Assembly: GCF_010211745.1 (NCBI RefSeq)
Contig: NZ_PDWQ01000001.1
Coordinates: forward strand, 813,853-877,852
Length of the DNA stretch: 64,000 nucleotides
From: Pseudoxanthomonas kalamensis DSM 18571
Lineage (GTDB): Bacteria > Pseudomonadota > Gammaproteobacteria > Xanthomonadales > Xanthomonadaceae
Reading direction: 5' to 3'
Below, one piece after another: positions 56,574 to 64,000 of this stretch. Made by a program: the position numbers and the translations under genes. The notes beneath the pieces are model-generated. The model had not been told where the DNA came from and searched no databases. It saw only the letters and a list, made by a program, of their open reading frames with translations. How positions within the stretch are numbered: position 1 is the stretch's first letter; each line of letters starts with the position of its first letter.

Positions 56574-56723
56574 CGCGACTCCCCGGAGAGTATTGCAGCG
56601 GACTGTGCTCGAAACGTGGACAAAAACCCGGCATTGCCGGCCGCCGCGACTGTTGTTGTGGAATCGGCGGGGGAGCGAGTCTAGCGCGTGAGCGCGGCTT
56701 GCGCACGTCCGTCCGGATCAAAC

Positions 56724-57710
56724 TCAGCGGAATTCGAATGCGAAGGCGACCGCCGGCGTCGACGGCTCGCGCAAACGGAACGCGATCTGCGCACTTTGTC
56801 CTGGAAGGATCAATGTATCGGCGGCATCGCGGCTGTCGGCGTCGGCCTGGCTCAGATAATCGTCCGGCTGGAACGCGCGGGTGGCGACCACGCGGCCGTC
56901 GGCATCGGACAACGACAGCACCAGCACCGGCCACGGCTGTGCCCAGCGCGCATCGTTGCGGAAGCTGGCCTGCACCTGCAATGCGCCGTCTCGTTCCGGC
57001 ACCGGACGCACGTCGCGGCTGAGCATGGCGAAGGCTTGCGGTTCGCGCCAGGCCGGCAGTTCGCAGCCAAGCGAATTGCACAATGTTTCGACGACCGGCC
57101 GCCATTCGGGATCGCCCGCCAGTCGCGCGCGGTCGGCCAGCAATACCTGCAGGCCGAGCAGCAGGGCCAGCGCGATCAGCAAGGCCCATTGCCAGCGGGG
57201 AACGGGTGGTCGCGGTGCCGCGTCCGGGCGGGTGAAGCTGGGCAGGGTCTCGGCGCTTTCATCGGCGGCGTCGGAGATGACGACGACCTGGGAAGCATCG
57301 ACGGCATCGGGCGACGTCGCTTCGAGGTGCGCGTCTGCCGGTTCCGGAATGTCTTCGCTGGGAGTGGCGACATCGGTCGCTACGGCTTCCGTGATCTCCA
57401 CGGCCTCGACGGCCACCAGTTCCGGTGTTTCCTCTGCTTCGGCCGCGAGCGGCTCGTCGTCACTCTCGGGTTCCGAAGGGGCAATGACGTCGTCGCTGAC
57501 GGTTTCCTGCCCGACCGTGTCTTCGGCTGCGGTGGATGCCTCGGAAGCAAGCAGTTCCGGCGCCGGCACCCGCAGCAAGGTGGCCAGGCTGGTCGGCGCC
57601 TTCGCAGCGGCGCTGTCGACCGGCTTGCCGCAGCGCGGACAGAGACGCGAAGCGTCCGCCGGCCAGTCGGCATCGAAGGGGAACTGGCAATGTGGGCAAA
57701 GCTGGCTCAC
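56724..57710 (-). CDS. Zinc-ribbon and DUF3426 domain membrane protein
   Basis: 328 residues. N-terminal zinc ribbon (CPHCQFPF...LCPRCGKP, about residues 5-30), a long acidic low-complexity linker (about 50-170, Glu/Ala/Asp/Val), one membrane helix (about 183-203, WALLIALALLLGLQVLLA) and a C-terminal DUF3426 beta domain (LPAWREPQAFAMLSRDVRPV; VQASFRNDARWAQPWPVLVL). The start is GTG at 57710, right before the ribbon; the frame upstream is open but lacks family sequence. Often next to prmA, as here. Function unknown. Confidence 0.88.
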   Translation of the reverse strand: MSQLCPHCQFPFDADWPADASRLCPRCGKPVDSAAAKAPTSLATLLRVPAPELLASEASTAAEDTVGQETVSDDVIAPSEPESDDEPLAAEAEETPELVAVEAVEITEAVATDVATPSEDIPEPADAHLEATSPDAVDASQVVVISDAADESAETLPSFTRPDAAPRPPVPRWQWALLIALALLLGLQVLLADRARLAGDPEWRPVVETLCNSLGCELPAWREPQAFAMLSRDVRPVPERDGALQVQASFRNDARWAQPWPVLVLSLSDADGRVVATRAFQPDDYLSQADADSRDAADTLILPGQSAQIAFRLREPSTPAVAFAFEFR

Positions 57711-57774
57711 CGGCGTATTCCAACATGGTCGCCACGCAGGGCGCGGCGGCTTGCAAGGGCAGGCGTCGGCCGGG

Positions 57775-58692
57775 TCAGCGGCGCACGCCGTCGATGCGCA
57801 TCCAGTCGTCTTCCCGTTCCGTGCGCAAGTCGTCGAACCAGGCCGCGTAGCGCTGCAGCAGTTCCCCTTCCTGCCCGTGCAGGATACCCGACAGCGCGAT
57901 CCGCCCGCCCGCGGCCACGCGTGCGGCCAGGGTATCGGCCAGCGCATCGAGCGCCGAGGCCAGGATGTTGGCGACGACGATGGGGTAGGCGCCGGCTGGT
58001 TCGTCCTGCGGCGCGAACACCGCCAACCGCTCGCCGACCTGGTTGCGTTCGGCATTGTCGCGGGTGGCCAGCAGGGCCTGCGGATCGTTGTCCACGCCCA
58101 CCGCCTGCGCCGCGCCCAGTTTCAGCGCCGCCAGCGCGAGAATGCCCGAGCCGCAGCCGAAATCCAGCACCGGTTGCCCCTGCAGTTCGCCACCGATGGC
58201 CAGCCCGTCCAGCCAGCGCAGGCACAGTGCGGTGGTCGGGTGGGTGCCCGAGCCGAAGGCCAGCCCCGGGTCCAGCCGCACCACGGCCGCGTCGGCGGCC
58301 TGCGCCTCGTCGGGCAGGGCGTGATTCCAGGGCACGATGAAGGTGCGGCTGCCGAAGCGCATCGGCTGGAACTGGTCCAGCCAGACGCGCTCCCAGTCCT
58401 GATCCTCGATGCTGCGGAAGCCGGCGCGGCTCCAGTCCAGACCGGGATCGAAGCTTTCCAGCGCGGCCAGCAGCAACAGGGCGTCGGTGCCGGCCGGAAA
58501 CAGCGCGGTCAGCACCAGGGTGTCCCACAGCGGGGTCTGGCCGACGCCGGGCTCGAGGATGGCGCGCTCGTTGCTCGTGTCGGCCTCGGCGTCGAGCAGG
58601 GATACCGACAGCGCGCCAACGTCTTCCAGCGCGGTTTCGTAACGCGGCTGCTCGGATTCGGCGCAGCGCAGGGAAAGTTCCAGGTAGGGCAC
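57775..58692 (-). CDS. prmA: Ribosomal protein L11 methyltransferase
   Basis: 305 residues. N-terminal L11-recognition domain, then an S-adenosylmethionine fold with [27 protein letters not shown] and the NILAS active loop; FGSGTHPTT precedes it as in PrmA. Methylates L11 on several lysines and its N-terminus. The start is GTG at 58692, weak ribosome site. Downstream of accC in the conserved block. Confidence 0.94.
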   Translation of the reverse strand: MPYLELSLRCAESEQPRYETALEDVGALSVSLLDAEADTSNERAILEPGVGQTPLWDTLVLTALFPAGTDALLLLAALESFDPGLDWSRAGFRSIEDQDWERVWLDQFQPMRFGSRTFIVPWNHALPDEAQAADAAVVRLDPGLAFGSGTHPTTALCLRWLDGLAIGGELQGQPVLDFGCGSGILALAALKLGAAQAVGVDNDPQALLATRDNAERNQVGERLAVFAPQDEPAGAYPIVVANILASALDALADTLAARVAAGGRIALSGILHGQEGELLQRYAAWFDDLRTEREDDWMRIDGVRR

Positions 58693-58754
58693 GGCAGGGT
58701 CGAAGTCGAGACGGGAAGCGCAAGGATACGCATCCCGTCACCGTGGTGCCGGCC

Positions 58755-60122
<1,368 letters not shown>

Positions 60123-60152
60123 GGTCGGTTCTCGGTTGTTTCGCTCGTCCGG

Positions 60153-60198
60153 CCCGCCGGCATGCAGGCCGGCGGGCGTTCGCAGGCGCGCGCCTGCG
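60153..60198 (-). repeat. Two strong hairpins in the accB-accC spacer
   Basis: CCCGCCGGC (60153-60161), loop ATGCAG, GCCGGCGGG (60168-60176); then the perfect 18-base palindrome CGCAGGCGCGCGCCTGCG (60181-60198). No T-run, so attenuation or RNA processing/stability control between accB and accC is more likely than simple termination. Confidence 0.7.
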
Positions 60199-60215
60199 GC
60201 GCTCGAATTCCCTGC

Positions 60216-60698
60216 TCACCCAATCACGAACAGCGGCTGGTCGAATTCCACCGGCGAGCCGTTCTCGACCAGGATCGCCAGTACGGTGCCGGAGACTTCG
60301 GCTTCGATCGGGTTGAACATCTTCATCGCCTCGATGATCGCCAGCGGATCGCCGGCCTTGACCGTCTGCCCGACGGTGGCGAACGGCGGCTTGTCCGGCG
60401 AGGCCGAGGCGTAATAGGTGCCGACCATCGGCGCGCGCATCACGTGGCCGTCAGGCAGGTCGGACGCGGCCGGGCGCGCGTTGCCGCCGGTGGCTGATTC
60501 GGTCGGCGACTGCATCGGCATCGGCGCCTCGGCACGCGGCGCGGCGGCGACCGGGGCGGCATGCATCATGTGGGCGACCGGCGCGGTGACGGTATTGCGC
60601 GACAGGCGGACGGACTCCTCGCCCTCCTTGATCTCGATCTCGGCGAGATTGGATTCTTCCAGCAGGTCGATGAGTTTCTTGATCTTGCGAAGGTCCAT
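60216..60698 (-). CDS. accB: Biotin carboxyl carrier protein of acetyl-CoA carboxylase
   Basis: 160 residues. N-terminus [20 protein letters not shown], an Ala/Pro-rich flexible linker (about 40-80), then the biotinyl domain with the biotin Lys in EAMKM and the thumb region ([15 protein letters not shown]). The start at 60698 has AAGGG upstream; a longer open frame is unrelated. Follows the unknown gene 60713-61405 by 14 bases. Confidence 0.96.
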   Translation of the reverse strand: MDLRKIKKLIDLLEESNLAEIEIKEGEESVRLSRNTVTAPVAHMMHAAPVAAAPRAEAPMPMQSPTESATGGNARPAASDLPDGHVMRAPMVGTYYASASPDKPPFATVGQTVKAGDPLAIIEAMKMFNPIEAEVSGTVLAILVENGSPVEFDQPLFVIG

Positions 60699-60712
60699 GG
60701 TTCGGCCCTTGT

Positions 60713-61405
60713 CTAGTGAATGTGGAAAGTAGGGGCAGGGGACAGTTGCTGCTGGCCCGATGACCGCGAAGGGGTGAAGAAGCAGCGGATCAGCCCGTAG
60801 TTCGGGTTGTCGGGATCGTCGCGAAACCGGCGCATGCCGTCGTAGGTCAGGTTGTCGTGGCGCAATCCGTGCGCGTCCAGCAGGGCTTTGGCGGCGGTTT
60901 CGAAACCGTCCTGCTGTCCCGGTTCGGACCAGAAGCGGACTTCCAACTGGCCGAATTCGGCCTGCCCGCGGATGCAGAACGGCATGTTGCTGCCATAGGT
61001 CTCGTCGAAGTTGGCGTCGGCACGGCCGCTCCATTCCAGGTCGAAACGGTTGTCGTGGCGCTGGCCGATGCGGATGTCGGATTCGCGCAGCGGCTCGTAA
61101 TCGCACAGGTACAGGGTAGGGCCGCCGTCTTCGCCGGGGTCGGTTTCCAGGTCGAAGTGCAGCCGGCTTCCGGCAATCGCGCTCCAGTCCGGCACGCTCA
61201 ACGGCAATACGTCGGTGAAGAAACACGGCGCAAAGCACGGCGCATCGGTGGCGTCCGGGAAGACGTGTTCCTTGCAGCGGACATCCAGCGACCAGCACAC
61301 GCCGGCATCGGCAACGTCCGAGTACAGGTATGCATTGATGGCGGCGGACTCGATGCCGAGGCGCAGTCCGTTCAGCATGGCGTGACCTTCGGTAACCGGA
61401 GTCAT
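60713..61405 (-). CDS. Hypothetical protein inserted between aroQ and accB
   Basis: 230 residues from an ATG that overlaps the aroQ stop (ATGA), implying coupling. No signal peptide or membrane segment. Mixed alpha/beta sequence rich in Asp, Trp and aromatic residues, with seven Cys ([36 protein letters not shown]). No family recognised. A second ATG 9 codons in (MLNGLRLG) is possible. In related bacteria aroQ usually lies directly before accB, so this gene looks like an insertion into a conserved operon; such a position also permits a role in acyl-CoA or shikimate control, but there is no evidence for one. Confidence 0.7.
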   Translation of the reverse strand: MTPVTEGHAMLNGLRLGIESAAINAYLYSDVADAGVCWSLDVRCKEHVFPDATDAPCFAPCFFTDVLPLSVPDWSAIAGSRLHFDLETDPGEDGGPTLYLCDYEPLRESDIRIGQRHDNRFDLEWSGRADANFDETYGSNMPFCIRGQAEFGQLEVRFWSEPGQQDGFETAAKALLDAHGLRHDNLTYDGMRRFRDDPDNPNYGLIRCFFTPSRSSGQQQLSPAPTFHIH

Positions 61406-61851
61406 TCGACGCTGGCGTCCAGCTGGCGCATCGCCGCGACCAGCGCCAGGCCGTAGCTCAGCGGGCCGAAGCCGGCGACCACGCCGACGGCCAGGTCGCT
61501 GAAGTAGCTGCTGTGGCGGAACGGTTCGCGGCGGTGCGGGTTGGACAGGTGCACCTCGATGAACGGCACGGCCACTGCGGCCAGCGCGTCGCGCAGGGCC
61601 ACCGAGGTATGGGTGAAGGCGGCCGGATTGATCAGCACGAAGTCGGTGTCGTCCTCGCGGATGGCCTGGACCCGGGCGACCAGCTCGTGCTCGGCATTGG
61701 ACTGGAAGCTTTCCAGCTCGTGGCCCTTGGCCATCGCCCGCGCCTTCAGGTCGGCGTCGATGTCCTCGAGCGTCGCATGGCCGTAGATGTCCGGCTCGCG
61801 GGTGCCCAGCAGATTCAGGTTGGGCCCGTGCAGGACCAGCAGCTTGGCCAT
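61402..61851 (-). CDS. aroQ: 3-dehydroquinate dehydratase, type II
   Basis: 149 residues, dodecameric type II enzyme of the shikimate pathway. Motifs: [18 protein letters not shown] with the catalytic Tyr/Arg loop, [22 protein letters not shown] and the His-containing [15 protein letters not shown]. First gene of the aroQ-unknown-accB-accC unit; its promoter should be in the 130-base spacer 61852-61983. Confidence 0.96.
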   Translation of the reverse strand: MAKLLVLHGPNLNLLGTREPDIYGHATLEDIDADLKARAMAKGHELESFQSNAEHELVARVQAIREDDTDFVLINPAAFTHTSVALRDALAAVAVPFIEVHLSNPHRREPFRHSSYFSDLAVGVVAGFGPLSYGLALVAAMRQLDASVE

Positions 61852-61983
61852 GGGGGAACTCCAGCGGCAGGGCGCGCAGTGTGCGGGATGCTGGCGTTAG
61901 TGTCCAGATCAACGAAGTTGACGTTGTTTTAAGCGAACGTTTGAATTTGTTGAGGATGCAGCGCAAATCCTGCAATGGCGGGC

Positions 61984-62547
61984 TCAGCGGGTCCAGCCGT
62001 CGATTTCGCCGGGCTGGAACGGGCCCAGCTTCTGCTTGGCGATCCGGCCATTGGCGTCGATCAGCACCGTGTACGGCAGGGCGCCACGGACATTGCCCAG
62101 GCGCACGCTGGCATCGTCCGCACCGGGCAGGTCCAGCACGATCGGGTAATGCACCGGCAGCTGCCGCAGGAAGGCGCGGACCGCTTCCGGGGTGTCCAGC
62201 GCCAGCCCGATCACTTGCACGCCGTTATCGCCCTGTTCGCGGGAGTAACGGTCAAGTTCCGGCATTTCCTGCAGGCAGGGGCCACACCAGCTGGCCCAGA
62301 CGTTGATCAGCAGCGGCCGGCCGGCGAAACGGCCGGGCAGTTTCAGTGGCTGGCCGTCCGGGTCGGGCAGGGTCAGCGCCGGCATCGGATCGCCGATGGC
62401 GACCATCGGCGCGGCTACGCTGACCTGTTCCGGCGCCGGGGATGGGGGCGACGGCTTGCGGCCATGCTCCAGCCACAGCCCACCGGCCAGGCCCAGCAGG
62501 CCGGCCAGCAAGGCTGCCAGCAGGGTCAGGGTGGTGGAGCGGCTCAT
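61984..62547 (-). CDS. TlpA-family thiol:disulfide reductase, membrane anchored
   Basis: 187 residues. N-terminal membrane anchor (about 7-26), Pro-rich linker, thioredoxin-like domain with NVWASWCGPCLQEMPE. The ATG overlaps the dsbD stop by 4 bases (ATGA). Its reduced partner is probably maintained by DsbD; used for cytochrome c maturation or protein repair in the periplasm. Confidence 0.92.
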   Translation of the reverse strand: MSRSTTLTLLAALLAGLLGLAGGLWLEHGRKPSPPSPAPEQVSVAAPMVAIGDPMPALTLPDPDGQPLKLPGRFAGRPLLINVWASWCGPCLQEMPELDRYSREQGDNGVQVIGLALDTPEAVRAFLRQLPVHYPIVLDLPGADDASVRLGNVRGALPYTVLIDANGRIAKQKLGPFQPGEIDGWTR

Positions 62548-64000
62548 TGCGTCGCCCGCTGCAGGGCGGAAACGACGATGTCCTCGGTCAGCACTGCCGG
62601 CAGTGCTTCGCCCTCGCCGCCGCCGCGCGGATAGACCACGTACAGCGGCACGCCGACCGCGTGGTGCTGTTCCAGATAGGCGCCGATGGCCGGATCAACA
62701 TTGGTCCAGTCGCCAACCAGATAGGCGGCATCGGCGTTCTTCAGGGCTTGCCGGAACGGTTCGCGCGACAGCACCGCGCGTTCGTTGGCCTTGCAGGTCA
62801 CGCACCAGTCGGCGGTCATGTTGACGAAGACCACCCGGCCTTCGTCACGCAGTGCCTGCAGGCGCTCGGCCGACCAGGCTTCGCGGCCTTCGCCTGCCAC
62901 GGCCTGCGTCGTCGGTGAGGATAGTCGGGTCACGCCCCAGACCGGCAGCAGGGCGATCAGCGCCAGCAGCAGGGCCGGTACCCGGCTGGCGACCGAACCG
63001 CGCCAGCGCCGGCGTTCGAACCACCACAGCGCCAGCGCCAGTATCGCCAGGCCGGCGGCAACCAGCGCCATCGCATTGACGCCGCGCTGCTTGCCCAGCA
63101 CCCACAGCAGCCAGATCGCGGTCAGGTACATCGGGAAGGCCAGCACCTGCTTCAGCGTCTCCATCCAGGCGCCCGGTCGCGGCAGGCGCGTGGCCAGCGA
63201 CGGCACGAAGCCGATCAGCAGGAACGGCAGCGCCAGCCCCAGCCCCAGGGCCAGGAACACGGCCAGCGCCAGTGCGGCCGGGGCGGTGAAGGCGAAGGCC
63301 AGCGCGGTACCCATGAACGGGGCGATGCAGGGACTGGCGACCACGCAGGCCAAGATGCCGGTGAAGAAGTCGCCGGCCGGTCCGGTCTTGCCGGCCAGCC
63401 GGTTGCCCAGCGCGCCGGCGCTGCCGCCGAGAGTGAACACGCCGGACAGGCTCAGGCCGACGGCGAACATCAGATAGACCAGGGCGGCGACGAACCCCGG
63501 CTGCTGCAGCTGGAAGCCCCAGCCCAGCGCCTGACCGCCGGCGCGCAGGGCCAGCACCAGTCCGCCGATCGCGGCGAAGGCGACCAGCACGCCGAGCGTG
63601 TACCACAGCGCATGGCTGCGCGCGCGCGCATGGCTCTCGCCGCTTTGCGCCAGCCCCAGCACCTTCAGCGACAGCACCGGCAGCACGCAGGGCATCAGGT
63701 TCAGCACCAGACCGCCGAGCAGGGCCAGCAGCAGGGCGCTGGCCAGGCCGGTACCGGAGCCGGAACGTTCGGGTGGCGTGCTGCGATTGGCGTTGTCGTC
63801 ACGCGCGTCGGTGGCGGGCGTGACTGCCGTGCCGTCGTCGAGGTCGTTGCCGTCGGTCGTGGGGGTGTCGGCGACCGCAATGGCGGCGTCGGCATTGTCG
63901 GGGACGGGATTATCCGCAGCCGTATTTGCATTATCGGTTGCGGAATCGGTGGCCGGCACGGCATCGCTGGCGGCGGCGACCGTACCCGCCGGCAGGGCGA
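62544..64000 (-). CDS. dsbD: Protein-disulfide reductase DsbD (N-terminus beyond window)
   Basis: About 485 residues are visible and the frame stays open to base 64000; the N-terminal DsbD-alpha domain lies outside. Visible parts: a Asp/Ala/Thr-rich linker (about 63750-64000), an eight-helix membrane domain with redox Cys in LNLMPCVLPV and ASPCIAPF, then a C-terminal thioredoxin-like domain with ADWCVTCKANE. It transfers electrons from cytoplasmic thioredoxin to periplasmic partners such as the downstream TlpA. A GTG at 63959 would give a truncated protein lacking the alpha domain and is not preferred. Confidence 0.92.
   Translation of the reverse strand, partial: ALPAGTVAAASDAVPATDSATDNANTAADNPVPDNADAAIAVADTPTTDGNDLDDGTAVTPATDARDDNANRSTPPERSGSGTGLASALLLALLGGLVLNLMPCVLPVLSLKVLGLAQSGESHARARSHALWYTLGVLVAFAAIGGLVLALRAGGQALGWGFQLQQPGFVAALVYLMFAVGLSLSGVFTLGGSAGALGNRLAGKTGPAGDFFTGILACVVASPCIAPFMGTALAFAFTAPAALALAVFLALGLGLALPFLLIGFVPSLATRLPRPGAWMETLKQVLAFPMYLTAIWLLWVLGKQRGVNAMALVAAGLAILALALWWFERRRWRGSVASRVPALLLALIALLPVWGVTRLSSPTTQAVAGEGREAWSAERLQALRDEGRVVFVNMTADWCVTCKANERAVLSREPFRQALKNADAAYLVGDWTNVDPAIGAYLEQHHAVGVPLYVVYPRGGGEGEALPAVLTEDIVVSALQRATQ

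Overview
The window is GC-rich, densely packed bacterial chromosome. Gene content and order (tlpA-aroQ-accB-accC-prmA, fis-purH-purD, bfd-bfr, a lipoprotein amidase beside a C40 peptidase/dipeptide epimerase/RpiR operon, many TonB-dependent receptors) point to a gammaproteobacterium of the Xanthomonadaceae/Lysobacteraceae type. This placement is inferred from reading; no database search was run. No insertion sequence, prophage, CRISPR array or rRNA operon was seen. Both ends cut genes: a membrane-fusion protein on the left and dsbD on the right.

Layout. 1-2.5 kb: HlyD-like adaptor (partial) divergent from glmS. 2.5-9 kb: btuB with its cobalamin riboswitch, ackA coupled to a MaoC-phosphotransacetylase fusion, a phasin with a histone-like tail, fabI. 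9-15.6 kb: a five-gene minus-strand operon (C40 peptidase, dipeptide epimerase, RpiR regulator, L,D-transpeptidase-type lipoprotein, APC permease) divergent from an AmpD-type amidase lipoprotein. This looks like a peptidoglycan-fragment recycling locus. 16-22.2 kb: a TonB-dependent receptor, a penicillin-binding serine hydrolase, a VanX-type D-Ala-D-Ala dipeptidase and a BASS-family transporter. The amidase and receptor promoters carry the same two-palindrome element with identical internal spacing, so the two blocks may be one regulon. 22.2-35.1 kb: a two-gene surface system, made of a roughly 2,900-residue secreted DUF11/Ig-like repeat protein ending in OmpA domains and a roughly 1,225-residue outer-membrane beta-barrel protein. 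This is the best candidate for an undescribed system.

35-51.7 kb: class A acid phosphatase, tRNA-Met, rppH, iron-regulated bfd-bfr, a hybrid histidine kinase coupled to a REC-degenerate GGDEF-EAL protein, DUF4126, a bactofilin sandwiched between two paralogous membrane coiled-coil proteins, erpA, nudC, ampE, a DUF2752 plus tandem CD225 cluster, an MFS-acyltransferase fusion and a DOPA-dioxygenase-like protein. 51.7-64 kb: an Old Yellow Enzyme gene broken by a single in-frame amber codon, then a minus-strand housekeeping stretch: dsbD-tlpA, aroQ-(unknown gene)-accB-accC, prmA, a DUF3426 protein, fis, purH, a small lipoprotein and purD.

Most genes sit in short operons with 4-base start/stop overlaps (ackA, APC permease, purD, the gene after aroQ, tlpA). 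Several starts are GTG or TTG and were chosen from Shine-Dalgarno position, family length or coupling.
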